This document shows positions 1-12,912 of a DNA stretch of 64,000 bases, piece after piece. The position numbers and the translations under genes were made by a program. The stretch comes from Labilithrix sp. (GTDB lineage Bacteria > Myxococcota_A > Polyangia > Polyangiales > Polyangiaceae): the NCBI GenBank assembly GCA_019637155.1, contig JAHBWE010000010.1, positions 124,001 through 188,000 of the forward strand. Direction: 5' to 3'. The notes under the pieces are model-generated. The model had not been told where the DNA came from and did no database searches. It saw nothing but the letters and a program-made list of their open reading frames with translations. Position 1 is the first letter of the stretch, and the number at the start of each line of letters is the position of its first letter.

Positions 1-29
1 CCGCGTGCGCCGACACGGACCTGCGCGCT

Positions 30-785
30 ATGATCCGTCCGATGACCACTCACTCGGAAGACATGACGACGCTCAGCTACTCGGTCCCTCGCGTCCGCGC
101 GGGCTGGGAGCTCCCCGAGGAACAGATGCCGCAATCCGAGCTGCACGTGGAGGTCATCGACTTGCTCTCTGCCATCTTGAGGTACTGGGCGGCGCGGAGC
201 GGCGCGCGGATCGTCCGCGATCTCGCGGTGCGATGGATCGAGGAGCGCCCCAACGTCGGCGTGGACCCCGATCTCGCGGTGCTCGTCCCGTCGCCGCCGG
301 ACGAGATGCTGACGAGCCTCCGCACCTGGCAGCCGGGCCACGCGCCGCCGCTCCTCGCGATCGAGGTCGTGAGCGACGCGAACCCGAGGAAGGACTACGA
401 GATCGCGCCGGAGAAGTACGCGGCGAGCGGCACGCAGGAGCTCGTGGTCTTCGATCCGTTGCTCGTCGGCCCGAAGACGCACGGCGGTCCGATCTTGCTC
501 CAGGTCTGGCGCCGCGACGCGAGGGATCGCTTCACGCGCGTCTACAGCGGCGGGGGCCCCGTCCGCTCCCACGCGCTCGACGCGTACCTCGTCGTCACCA
601 ACGACGGCCGCCGCCTCCGCGTCGCGAAGGACGCGGCCGCGACGGACTTCTGGCTCACCGGCGAGGAGGCCGCGAGCGCGGCGAAGGAGGTGGAACGCGC
701 CGCGAAGGAAGCCGCGCTCAGCGCGAAGGAAGCCGCGCTCGCGCGCGTCGCGGAGCTCGAGGCCGAGCTCGCGCGCCGGCGGTGA
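30..785 (+). CDS. Uma2 family (DUF820-type) PD-(D/E)XK endonuclease-like protein
   Basis: Predicted protein of 251 aa resembling the Uma2 family, a restriction-endonuclease-like fold whose biological role is largely unknown. The family pattern is visible: an acidic DPDLAVL strand followed by LLAIEVVSDANPRKDY, giving the D...ExV catalytic core, then YAASGTQELVVFDP, which is typical of the family. The C-terminal ~40 residues are Ala/Lys/Glu-rich with repeated AAKE units ending in a predicted coiled coil, a common extension. Start is uncertain: in-frame ATGs lie at 30, 42 and 63, and none has a well-spaced ribosome binding site. It is convergent with the next gene; the two stop codons abut with no spacer. 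Family call is good; function is unknown. Confidence 0.8.
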   Translation: MIRPMTTHSEDMTTLSYSVPRVRAGWELPEEQMPQSELHVEVIDLLSAILRYWAARSGARIVRDLAVRWIEERPNVGVDPDLAVLVPSPPDEMLTSLRTWQPGHAPPLLAIEVVSDANPRKDYEIAPEKYAASGTQELVVFDPLLVGPKTHGGPILLQVWRRDARDRFTRVYSGGGPVRSHALDAYLVVTNDGRRLRVAKDAAATDFWLTGEEAASAAKEVERAAKEAALSAKEAALARVAELEAELARRR

Positions 786-1928
<1,143 letters not shown>

Positions 1929-1962
1929 GGGGCCGGAAGGATTCCACGCGTCGCCCGGCGCG

Positions 1963-3315
1963 TCACGCCGCTTCTTCGGCCTCCTCGAGCGCGGGCGCCG
2001 GCGCCTTCGTCTCGCCCGCGCGATCGAGCGCCACCTTGAAGAGGATCGGGCCGATGACCTCGTTGATCGCGATCGTCGCGATCGCGAGGTCGGCGAACCC
2101 GCGCCCGAAGGAGGGGAACTCACGCGCCGCGATCTGCGCGATGCCGAGCGCGAAGCCGGCCTGCGAGACGAGCGGCGCCCACGCCCAGCGCTTGAGGACC
2201 GCGTCGTCCTTCGCGACCCAGCTCGCGGTGCGGGCGGCGACGAACGAGACGATCGATCGCGACACCGTGAGCGCGAGCGCGACGGGCCAGAGCGCGCGGA
2301 GGAGCGGGATGTTGAGGTGCGCCCCCGCGCTCGCGAAGAACACGACGTAGACGACGGCGCCGGCCTGCTCGATCGCCTGGAGCAGCTTGTCGCCCTGCTT
2401 CGAGAGGTTCTGCACGACGAACCCCGCGACCATGAACGTGAGGAGCGCGTCGTAGTGGAGGTAGCTCAGGATCTCGGTCATGCCGAAGCCGAGCATGACG
2501 AGGACGACGAGGAGCTGGCGGCCGATGAGGCGGAGGTAGATCGCGAGGACGAGGCCGAGGGTGGTGCCGAGCGCGACGCTGCCGAGGATCTCGTGCCCGA
2601 GCACGCCGAACGCCTGGGTCGAGAACGAGACGCCCGGGTCGACGAGGGAGCGCGCGACGGTGATCGCGGCCGCGAGCGACACGACGCCGACGACGTTCGA
2701 GGACATCACGAAGGCGAGGGTGTACCGCGCGAGCGATCCGGACGCGCGCGTCTGCGCGAGCACGCCGAGCGCGGCGGAGGGGCTGCGCGAGATCGAGAGG
2801 ACCCCCCAGAGCAGCGACGCGCCGGCGACCGCGCCGGTCGCGAGGTCCTTCGTGAACCCGATGAGCGGGCTCACCGCGAAGAAGGCGCCGCCGGCGAGGG
2901 TGATCCCGAGGAAGGTCTGGAAGAACGTCGCCGAGACGAGGGTGCGGAACACGGCGCGGAGGCTCGCCATCCGGAGCTCGGCGCCGCCGGCGAGCGAGAT
3001 GAGCGAGAGCGCGAGCGTGTTCACCGGTCCGAGCCGGTCGACGGTGGCGTGATCGATCAGGTGAAGGACGTGCGGCCCGGCGAGGATGCCGGCGGCGAGG
3101 TAGCCGGTGAGGTGAGGGAGGCCCACGACCTCGAGGAGCTCCGCGAGGAGCGTGCCGGCGAGCAGGAGGAAGCCGAGCGTGGCGACGAGCGCGGCGTCGC
3201 CGCCGGTGCCGGGCGCGAGCTTCGAAGAGACCCACAGCACCGCGAAGACCGCGAACAGCCCGAGGAGATCGAGCGCGCGGCCGAGGCCGGTCTTGCCATG
3301 GCTCGCGCCGCCCAC
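1963..3315 (-). CDS. CPA2-type cation/proton antiporter (Kef/NapA-like)
   Basis: Polytopic membrane protein of 450 aa with about 12-13 hydrophobic segments, resembling the Na+/H+ exchanger domain of monovalent cation:proton antiporter-2 proteins. Family-like stretches include VGLPHLTGYLAAGILAGPHVL near residue 65 and the late segment PLVSQAGFALGIA. There is no C-terminal RCK/TrkA-N regulatory domain; the protein ends in a short Ala/Glu-rich tail, so the KefB/C style of ligand gating is absent. The start is GTG. It follows the 44-aa membrane peptide by 9 bp, pointing to one transcript with the upstream cytochrome-maturation-like genes. Likely exports K+ or Na+ in exchange for H+; ion specificity is inference. 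Confidence 0.85.
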   Translation of the reverse strand: MGGASHGKTGLGRALDLLGLFAVFAVLWVSSKLAPGTGGDAALVATLGFLLLAGTLLAELLEVVGLPHLTGYLAAGILAGPHVLHLIDHATVDRLGPVNTLALSLISLAGGAELRMASLRAVFRTLVSATFFQTFLGITLAGGAFFAVSPLIGFTKDLATGAVAGASLLWGVLSISRSPSAALGVLAQTRASGSLARYTLAFVMSSNVVGVVSLAAAITVARSLVDPGVSFSTQAFGVLGHEILGSVALGTTLGLVLAIYLRLIGRQLLVVLVMLGFGMTEILSYLHYDALLTFMVAGFVVQNLSKQGDKLLQAIEQAGAVVYVVFFASAGAHLNIPLLRALWPVALALTVSRSIVSFVAARTASWVAKDDAVLKRWAWAPLVSQAGFALGIAQIAAREFPSFGRGFADLAIATIAINEVIGPILFKVALDRAGETKAPAPALEEAEEAA

Positions 3316-3324
3316 GAGGCGATC

Positions 3325-3459
3325 CTACTCGCGCGCGCGGCGCGCCTTCTCTTCGATCTGCGCCCGGGCGGCGCGCCCGCCGAGCATCCAGCCGATCGTG
3401 ATCCCGACGAGGAGGACGCCGGGGATGAAGATGAGGTGCTCGGGGCCGGGGAGGCCCAT
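3325..3459 (-). CDS. 44-aa single-span membrane peptide
   Basis: Small protein with one hydrophobic segment (LIFIPGVLLVGITIGWMLGG) and a basic, charged C-terminal tail, so an inner-membrane peptide with the tail in the cytoplasm is expected. The ATG shares one base with the stop codon of the preceding CcmD-like gene (TGATG), a strong sign of coupled translation and the reason for choosing this start over the longer open frame. No family was recognised. Its position in a ccmC-ccmD-like context suggests a membrane accessory role, which is inference. Confidence 0.6.
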   Translation of the reverse strand: MGLPGPEHLIFIPGVLLVGITIGWMLGGRAARAQIEEKARRARE

Positions 3460-3725
3460 CAGGCCTCGTCCTTCTTGGGCGGGGCCCCCTTCGGCCCGCG
3501 CATCTTCTTCTCCGCCCGGTCGATCGCGGCCTCGAGGCCGGTCACGCGCGCGGTCAGCGACGCCTGCTGCCGCCAGAGCAGGACGAGCCACCCCATGACG
3601 ATGAGCCAGATCGCGGCGTAGGCCTCGACCATCAGCGTGTAGCCGTTGTACTGCTCGCCGGTCTCGGCCGTCGCGGTGTAGACCTCGGCCCGGTCTTCGG
3701 GCTTCGGCGCTTCTTGCGTCGTCAC
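3459..3725 (-). CDS. CcmD-like single-TM protein
   Basis: Protein of 88 aa with one transmembrane helix (about residues 34-52, AYAAIWLIVMGWLVLLWRQQ) followed by a basic helical tail and a Lys-rich end. The small size, single helix preceded by Tyr residues, and place directly after ccmC fit the CcmD family, which in E. coli helps release heme-loaded CcmE from CcmC. Sequence similarity in so short a protein is weak, so the call leans on gene order. The start is GTG, 1 bp after the ccmC stop codon, and the gene overlaps the following 44-aa peptide by one base. Confidence 0.6.
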   Translation of the reverse strand: MTTQEAPKPEDRAEVYTATAETGEQYNGYTLMVEAYAAIWLIVMGWLVLLWRQQASLTARVTGLEAAIDRAEKKMRGPKGAPPKKDEA

Positions 3726-3726
3726 G

Positions 3727-4449
3727 TCATGTCTCCGTTCGGTCGTCGAGGCCGAGGTCCGTCGCGTCCTCCTCCGCGCGCACGAGCCGCGCGCGGGCGA
3801 GCTCGAGGCGGACGCGTGCGTAGAGCAGCGTCGCGGCGAAGAACATGAACGCGAACATCGCGAGCGCGAAGGCGATCCGCATGTCGGCGTGCGCGAGACC
3901 GCCGCCGTTTCCGGTGACCACGGTGGGGTGCTGGCCGCCCCATTTCTTCACGCTGTAGTGGATGATCGGCAGGTTCGCGCCGCCGAGGATGCCGAGCGCG
4001 GCCGCGAACTTCCGCTCGCTCGCGCCGTCGCCCGAGAACGAGCGCAGCACCGCGTAGGCGACGTAGATGAGCCAGGAGAGGAGCGCGGTGGTGAGGCGCG
4101 GGTCCCACGTCCAGTACGTCCCCCACGCCTTCGCGCCCCAGAGCGGCCCCGTGACGAGCATCGTGAGGCCCATCACGATCGCGAGCTCGGCGCCGGCCCG
4201 CGCGAGCGCGTCCCAGCCCGCGCGCGGCTTCAGCAGGTAGCCGATCGAGCCGAAGAAGCAGGCGCCCGCGCCGATGTACATCGCGATGATGCCGGGGACG
4301 TGGAAGTAGAAGATCTTCTGGACGATCCCCATCGTCGCTTCGATCGGGGCGCGGAGGAAGATCCAGTAGATCGACGCGAGCATGAGGAGCGCCGACGTCC
4401 CGAGGAGGGCATAGAACAACGTCCCGCTCTGCTTCCGCACGGCCGGCAC
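3727..4449 (-). CDS. ccmC: CcmC/CcsA-type heme handling protein for cytochrome c maturation
   Basis: Membrane protein of 240 aa with six hydrophobic segments and the hallmark tryptophan-rich WWD motif (WGTYWTWDPRLTTALLSW, about residues 128-145). Conserved histidines flank it: YFHVPG in the first periplasmic region and IIHYSVKKWGGQHP after the motif, the pattern CcmC uses to bind heme and present it to CcmE. Length matches CcmC (about 240 aa) rather than the longer CcmF or CcsB-CcsA. The start is GTG. A CcmD-like gene follows immediately. No ccmA, ccmB, ccmE, ccmF or ccmH is seen in the window, so the rest of the pathway must lie elsewhere. It sits 24 bp downstream of the J-domain gene. Confidence 0.88.
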   Translation of the reverse strand: MPAVRKQSGTLFYALLGTSALLMLASIYWIFLRAPIEATMGIVQKIFYFHVPGIIAMYIGAGACFFGSIGYLLKPRAGWDALARAGAELAIVMGLTMLVTGPLWGAKAWGTYWTWDPRLTTALLSWLIYVAYAVLRSFSGDGASERKFAAALGILGGANLPIIHYSVKKWGGQHPTVVTGNGGGLAHADMRIAFALAMFAFMFFAATLLYARVRLELARARLVRAEEDATDLGLDDRTET

Positions 4450-4473
4450 GTTACCACCTACCGACGAGCTCGA

Positions 4474-5052
4474 TCACTTGTTCCAGCTCTTCTTGTCGGC
4501 CTCGGCCTTCGCCGCGATCGCCTCGTCGAGCTGCTTCCCGAACGCCTCGAGCGCGGCGTTCCCGCGGTCCATGTGCATCGCCATCACGAGCTGGATCTTC
4601 GCCTGCTTCGGGTCGCCCTTCTTCAGGAGCTCCTCCGCGCGCATGACGAACGGGCGTGCGCCGGGCGATCGGATCTTGTCGACGAGCGGCGCCTTCGAGT
4701 CCGCCGCGGCGGGGCCGGCGGGGCGGCGGCCCATCGACGGCGGCCCGTCGGCCTCGACGATCAGGTTCTCGGGGCGGAGGATGCCGTTCTTGAGCGCCTC
4801 GTCGTAGCGCGCGCGGAGCGTGACGTCGGAGAGCACGCGCCACGCCTCCATCCCCCGCCGGTAGATCCGCCCGATCGCGGCTTGCTCGTTCGGGTGCCGC
4901 CAGCGATGGGCGTCGGGATGGAACGACTCCGCGAAGACATGGAACGCGCGCCGGAGATCGTCGTACGGCGTCTTTGCCTCGACGCCGAAGAGCTCATAGT
5001 ACGAGATCGAGTCGAGGGCGTTCAGCCACTGACGCAGCGCCTCGGTGTCCAA
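4474..5052 (-). CDS. J-domain (DnaJ-like) co-chaperone
   Basis: Protein of 192 aa with an N-terminal J-domain: YYELFGVEAKTPYDDLRRAF leads into the diagnostic HPD tripeptide at residues 45-47, then an YDEAL end near residue 90. This domain stimulates Hsp70 ATPase activity. The remaining half lacks the Gly/Phe-rich and zinc-finger regions of DnaJ and instead forms a helical, TPR-like region (AEELLKKGDPKQAKIQLVMA). It begins with a TTG codon directly after the stop codon of the Hsp70-like gene; no ATG is available upstream of the J-domain, so the TTG is favoured. Adjacent placement strongly suggests it is the dedicated partner of that unusual Hsp70. Confidence 0.85.
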   Translation of the reverse strand: MDTEALRQWLNALDSISYYELFGVEAKTPYDDLRRAFHVFAESFHPDAHRWRHPNEQAAIGRIYRRGMEAWRVLSDVTLRARYDEALKNGILRPENLIVEADGPPSMGRRPAGPAAADSKAPLVDKIRSPGARPFVMRAEELLKKGDPKQAKIQLVMAMHMDRGNAALEAFGKQLDEAIAAKAEADKKSWNK

Positions 5053-8580
<3,528 letters not shown>

Positions 8581-8646
8581 GCTCGAAACCTATCATCTTT
8601 GGCTCGGGTGGCGAAACAATGGGGCCCCACGTATCCTCGCCGCGGC
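8581..8646. promoter_or_regulatory. Short divergent intergenic region
   Basis: Only 66 bp separate the divergently transcribed Hsp70-like gene (minus) and the metallo-beta-lactamase/cyclic-nucleotide-domain gene (plus), so both promoters must overlap here or reach into coding sequence. The stretch is less GC-rich than its surroundings near 8587-8602. No convincing -35/-10 pair was identified. Confidence 0.35.
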
Positions 8647-10845
8647 GTGGCAGACGACCGGCATACGACGATGGGCCCCAAGACCGTGGGGGCGTGGCGC
8701 GCGCTGCCGCGCGGTGGCTACTACGTGACGACCTCGGCCGGAGCGATCCAGGTCGGGATGCCGCCCGAGACGATCAAGGACGTGATGGAGCTCAAGCTCT
8801 CCGTCCCGATCGCGTACGTCCTCCCGCGCGAGCTCTTCGATCGCCGCCGCGGCCTCTCCGTCGCCGAGTTCGAGTTCCCTGCATATTACAGCTTCTTCCT
8901 CCTCAAGCGCCGCTGCCGCCTCGTCGTCCCGAACCTCGACGTCGAGCGCCGCGTCCGCTCGATCTTCCAGGAGTCGCTCTTCGGCCCCTCCACCGGGCCG
9001 CTCGCGAGCGAATACGCGGACGGCTTCCCCGAGTCGCACCGGCCGGACTTCGAGAAGGAGAGCAACTACTTCCGCACCGTCCCCGGCAAGGGCCGCCTGA
9101 ACGTCGACGACCTCGTCGAGTTCGTCGTCGCGGACCCGAACGGCGTCGCGATCATCGAGGGCCCCGTCTCCCTCACGCTCGGCCAGGACATGATCACGGT
9201 GCACGACGGCGGGCGCGACGTCGCGTCGGTCGGCGCGACGGTGTCGCTCCCGCCGCGCGCGGTCACGAACTCGCAGCTGCCGCCGCCGTCGTTCCTCCCG
9301 CCGACCTTCGGCGTCACCGTCCTCGGCGCGAGCCACGGCTTCGATCCGTCGGGCAAGACGACCGGCTTCCTCCTCTGGATCGGCGGCCGCGCGATCCTCG
9401 TCGACCCGCCGACCGACTCGACCGACTACCTCCGCATGCGCGGGGTCGCGCCGAAGACGATCGACGGCGTCATCCTCACGCACTGCCACGCCGACCACGA
9501 CGCGGGGACGTTCCAGAAGCTCCTCGAGGAGTCGCGGATCAACCTCTACACGACGCCGCACATCCTCGGCTCGTTCCTCCGCAAGTACTCGGCGCTCTCG
9601 GGGCTCTCGGAGGACCTCCTCCGGCGCACGTTCTCGTTTTACCCCGTGCGCATCGGCGAGCCCGTCCACGTGCGCGGCGGCGAGCTCTGGTTCAAGTACA
9701 CCCTCCACTCCATCCCGACGATCGGCGTCGACGCGTTCTACGGGAACCGCTCGATCTCCATCTCCGGCGACACGCTCTACGACCCCGAGCGCATCACGAA
9801 GATGTACGAGGACGGCGTCTTCACGAAGCAGCGCTACGAGGCCCTCGTCGCGTTCCCGGAGCACCACAGCGCGATCCTGCACGAGGCCGGCATCCCGCCG
9901 CTCCACACCCCGACGAGCGCGCTCGCGGCGCTGCCGCCGGAGGTGAAGAAGCGCCTCTACCTCGTGCACATCGCGTCGAAGGACGTCCCCGCCGACGAGG
10001 GGCTCGTCGCGGCGAAGGAGGGCCTCGAGCACACGATCCGCGTCGAGCCCTCGAGCACGCCGCGCTTCAGCGAGGCGATCGAGCTGCTCGACAACCTCGC
10101 GATGGTCGACTTCCTCCGCGACCTCCCGCTCGCGCGCGCTCGCTCGCTGCTCCAGGTCGCGCGCCGGATGGCGATCCCGGCCGGGGAGAAGATCGTCACC
10201 CAGGGGACGAAGGGCGACAGCTTCTACATCATCGTCCACGGCACGGTGGAGATCGTGCGCGACAAGCAGCCGATCAACCGCTACCGCGCCGGCGACTACT
10301 TCGGCGAGATGGCGATCCTCCTCGATCAGCCGCGCTCCGCCGACGCGGTCTCGATCACCGACGTCGACCTCATCGCGATCGATCGGCACGACTTCCTCTC
10401 CGTCCTCCGCGGGAGCGAGATGCTCACCCGCCTCGAGCGCCTCGTCCGGGTGCGGGACGAGGGCGCGTGGGAGCTCTTCGGCAAGAACGCGGTCCTCGGC
10501 TCGCTCACGTCCGCGCAGAAGACGCAGCTCCAGACCTACCTCGTCCCGACCCACGCCGACGACGAGCAGGTGCTCTGGCGCGCGGGGGAGGTCCCGACCT
10601 CCGCGTACCTCGTCGACGACGCGATCGTCACGATGCGCGGACCGGCCGGCGACCTCAAGCCGTTCGCGACGGGCGCCTTCGTCGGCGAGGTCGACGCGCT
10701 CCGCAGCGGCGCGCCGGCCCCGAGCACGGCGCGCGTCACGCGCACCGGCAAGCTCTTCTCGATCACGAAGCAGGACCTCGCGACCTTCTTCGAGGACAAC
10801 CCGGGCGTCTACCTGTCGTTCCTCGGCGCCCGCTTCATCGAGTGA
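8647..10845 (+). CDS. Metallo-beta-lactamase-fold hydrolase with cyclic-nucleotide-binding domain(s), putative cNMP phosphodiesterase
   Basis: Protein of 732 aa. An N-terminal ~200-residue domain was not recognised. Residues ~215-420 form a metallo-beta-lactamase fold with the metal site HCHADH (H279, H281, D283, H284) and a downstream SGDT (D375). Residues ~495-600 are a cyclic-nucleotide-binding domain whose phosphate-binding cassette FGEMAILLDQPRSA (from residue 552) keeps the Glu and Arg that contact the ribose and phosphate. A second, degenerate cNMP-like domain follows (about 620-730; FVGEVDALRSG). The layout suggests a hydrolase allosterically switched by cAMP or cGMP, possibly a cyclic-nucleotide phosphodiesterase; that substrate is inference. 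Start is GTG at 8647, with an in-frame ATG at 8671 as alternative. Confidence 0.8.
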   Translation: MADDRHTTMGPKTVGAWRALPRGGYYVTTSAGAIQVGMPPETIKDVMELKLSVPIAYVLPRELFDRRRGLSVAEFEFPAYYSFFLLKRRCRLVVPNLDVERRVRSIFQESLFGPSTGPLASEYADGFPESHRPDFEKESNYFRTVPGKGRLNVDDLVEFVVADPNGVAIIEGPVSLTLGQDMITVHDGGRDVASVGATVSLPPRAVTNSQLPPPSFLPPTFGVTVLGASHGFDPSGKTTGFLLWIGGRAILVDPPTDSTDYLRMRGVAPKTIDGVILTHCHADHDAGTFQKLLEESRINLYTTPHILGSFLRKYSALSGLSEDLLRRTFSFYPVRIGEPVHVRGGELWFKYTLHSIPTIGVDAFYGNRSISISGDTLYDPERITKMYEDGVFTKQRYEALVAFPEHHSAILHEAGIPPLHTPTSALAALPPEVKKRLYLVHIASKDVPADEGLVAAKEGLEHTIRVEPSSTPRFSEAIELLDNLAMVDFLRDLPLARARSLLQVARRMAIPAGEKIVTQGTKGDSFYIIVHGTVEIVRDKQPINRYRAGDYFGEMAILLDQPRSADAVSITDVDLIAIDRHDFLSVLRGSEMLTRLERLVRVRDEGAWELFGKNAVLGSLTSAQKTQLQTYLVPTHADDEQVLWRAGEVPTSAYLVDDAIVTMRGPAGDLKPFATGAFVGEVDALRSGAPAPSTARVTRTGKLFSITKQDLATFFEDNPGVYLSFLGARFIE

Positions 10846-10933
10846 CGAGCTGGAATCGAACGCCGCGGTTCCCCTCTCGGGGGGTCCGGGGGCGCTGAGC
10901 GCGTCTTCGCGCGAAGGCACCCGGCGGGAGAGC

Positions 10934-10956
10934 TCGAGAGGGCAGAGCCCTCTCGA
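10934..10956. terminator. Perfect 10-bp inverted repeat between convergent genes
   Basis: Arms tcgagagggc (10934-10943) and gccctctcga (10947-10956) with a 3-nt loop lie between two convergent stop codons (10845 and 10968). There is no T-tract on either side, so it is at best a bidirectional stem-loop or a Rho-assisted terminator. Confidence 0.5.
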
Positions 10957-10967
10957 ACAAGAAAGAC

Positions 10968-11897
10968 TCACCCGTCGGCGGTGATCTTCGCGATGAGCTC
11001 CTTCAGCGTCGCGTCGGCCTTGTCGTTGTCGACCTGGCAGGTGCCGGCGGCCTCGTGGCCGCCGCCGCCGTAGGAGAGCATCAGGTCGCCGACGTTGGTC
11101 TTCGAGCTGCGGTCGAGGATCGATTTTCCGGTCGCGAAGACGGTGTTCTGCTTCTTGAGGCCCCACATCTCGTGGATGGAGATGTTGCACTGCGGGTAGA
11201 GCGCGTAGATCGCGAAGCGGTTGATCGGCCAGATGTTCTCCTCGTTCCGGAGGTCGAGGACGACGAGGTTCTCGTGCACGGTCGAGCAGCGCTGGATCTG
11301 CTCCTTCGCCTTGGCCTCGTGCTCGCGGTAGAGCTCGACGCGCTCCTTCACGTCCGGCAGCTGGAGGATGTCCTTCACCTCCATCGTGAGGCAGGCGTCG
11401 ATGAGGTCCATCATCAGCTGGTAGTTCGAGATCCGGAACTCGCGGAAGCGGCCGAGGCCCGTGCGCGGGTCCATCAGGTAGTTGAGGAGCGTCCAGTCCT
11501 TCGGCTCGAGGATGTCGTCCTTCGAGTACTGGGCGGCGTCGGCCTTGTCGACCGCGACCATCATGTCTTCCTTGATGCGCGGGAGCTTCGCGGCGCCGCC
11601 GTAGTAGTCGTAGACCACGCGCGCGGCGCTCATCGCCTTCGGGTCGATGATGTGGTTCGCCGGCTTGTCGACGACGCGCTTCGTCTCGCTGAGGTGGTGA
11701 TCGAAGGCGAGGTGAACGCCCTTCACGTAGGGGACGTTCGTCGTGATGTCGCGGTCGGTGCACTCGACCTTGCCGTCCTGCATGTCCTTCGGGTGGACGA
11801 ACTTGATCTCGTCGAGCATCCCGAGCTCCTTCAAGATCACCGCGCACACGAGCCCGTCGAAATCGCTGCGCGTCACCAGGCGGTACTTTTGCGTCAT
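10968..11897 (-). CDS. DHH/DHHA1 family phosphoesterase (NrnA/exopolyphosphatase-like)
   Basis: Cytosolic protein of 309 aa with the DHH superfamily motifs in order: RSDFDG (D12, D14) near the N-terminus, a metal-ligand aspartate in CTDRD, the DHH signature in AFDHHLSE, then a central helical linker and a C-terminal DHHA1 domain with YGGGGHEAAGT. These bind two Mn2+ ions and hydrolyse phosphodiester or phosphoanhydride bonds. Relatives include nanoRNases (NrnA), cyclic-dinucleotide hydrolases and exopolyphosphatases; the sequence alone does not decide. No PAS or GGDEF domain is attached, unlike GdpP. It is 13 bp downstream of the epimerase gene, probably on the same transcript. Confidence 0.85.
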   Translation of the reverse strand: MTQKYRLVTRSDFDGLVCAVILKELGMLDEIKFVHPKDMQDGKVECTDRDITTNVPYVKGVHLAFDHHLSETKRVVDKPANHIIDPKAMSAARVVYDYYGGAAKLPRIKEDMMVAVDKADAAQYSKDDILEPKDWTLLNYLMDPRTGLGRFREFRISNYQLMMDLIDACLTMEVKDILQLPDVKERVELYREHEAKAKEQIQRCSTVHENLVVLDLRNEENIWPINRFAIYALYPQCNISIHEMWGLKKQNTVFATGKSILDRSSKTNVGDLMLSYGGGGHEAAGTCQVDNDKADATLKELIAKITADG

Positions 11898-11910
11898 CCG
11901 CCGAGCGTAT

Positions 11911-12870
11911 TCAGCCTTCGCGGCGGAGCCAAGCGACGACGGTGGCGAGGCCGTCTTCGAGGCGGACGCGCGGCGCCCACCCGAGCTCGGTCTTCGCGCG
12001 CGCGATGTCGGCGAAGGTCGCCTCGACGTCGCCGAGCGGCACCGGCGCGCGTTCGACCTTCGGCGCGCTCCCGGACGCGCGGCCCATCGCGGCGACGAGG
12101 TCGTTCAGCGTGATCGGCGCGCCCGAGCCGAGGTTGTACGGCCGCACGCCCGCCGGCGCGCGGTCGACCGCCGCGAGGACGCCGCGGACGATGTCGTCCA
12201 CGTGCGTGAAGTCGCGCTTCATCGAGCCGTCGCCGAACACCGTGATCGGCTCGCCCTTCAGGATGCTCCGGAGGAAGCTCGTGATCGCCATCTCCGGGCG
12301 CTGCCACGGCCCGTAGACGGTGAAGAAGCGCAGCGCGGGGCAGCGCATCTCGGGCGTCTTGCGCGCGAGCGCGGAGGCGACGAGCTCGCACGCGCGCTTC
12401 GTCGCGGCGTACGGCGACTCCGGATCGATCGCGGGCGCGTCCTCCGTCGCCGGGAGCGGCGTGGAGTTGCCGTACACCGACGAGCTCGACGCGAAGGCGA
12501 ACGTCTTCACGCCGGCCTTCTGCGCGGCGTCCATCAACGTCGCGGTGCCCTCGACGTTGACCGCGGCGTAGCGCGCCGGATCGGCGAACGAGGGTCGAAC
12601 GCCGGCCAGCCCCGCGAGGTGGATCACGCCGCTGACGCCGTCGGTGAGGCGACGCGCGAGCTCGCGATCGGTGACGCAGCCCTCGGTGACGGAGAAGCGA
12701 TCGCCGCTCTCCTTCGCCAGCGTCTCGGCGTGGAGGCGCTTCAGGCGCGTGGGGTAGGGGGCGTCCGAGAAGTCGTCGAGGACGTGCACGGTGTCGCCGC
12801 GGGCGACGAGCGCGCGCGAGAGGTGGTGGCCGATGAAGCCGACGCCGCCGGTGACGAGCCAGCGAGCCAT
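11911..12870 (-). CDS. NAD-dependent nucleotide-sugar epimerase (UDP-glucuronate 4-epimerase-like)
   Basis: Extended short-chain dehydrogenase/reductase of 319 aa. The Rossmann motif TGGVGFIG is at residues 7-14, with HLAGLAGVRPS, the serine-rich strand FASSSSVYG and the catalytic YAATK following. The combination GLAGVRPS and SVYG, and the late DFTHVDDIVRG, are typical of UDP-glucuronate/UDP-glucose 4-epimerases. Its partner 42 bp upstream is UDP-glucose dehydrogenase, which makes UDP-glucuronate; together they would convert UDP-glucose to UDP-galacturonate for a polysaccharide or lipid modification. The epimerisation product is inferred from this context. Confidence 0.87.
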   Translation of the reverse strand: MARWLVTGGVGFIGHHLSRALVARGDTVHVLDDFSDAPYPTRLKRLHAETLAKESGDRFSVTEGCVTDRELARRLTDGVSGVIHLAGLAGVRPSFADPARYAAVNVEGTATLMDAAQKAGVKTFAFASSSSVYGNSTPLPATEDAPAIDPESPYAATKRACELVASALARKTPEMRCPALRFFTVYGPWQRPEMAITSFLRSILKGEPITVFGDGSMKRDFTHVDDIVRGVLAAVDRAPAGVRPYNLGSGAPITLNDLVAAMGRASGSAPKVERAPVPLGDVEATFADIARAKTELGWAPRVRLEDGLATVVAWLRREG

Positions 12871-12912
12871 TAGAGCGACCTTCGGGAGCTCATGTCGTGT
12901 GACTCACACGAC

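Noticed and set aside
10934-10956. Classical Rho-independent terminator
   Set aside because: The stem is perfect but neither strand has a following T-run, so only a general stem-loop is claimed.
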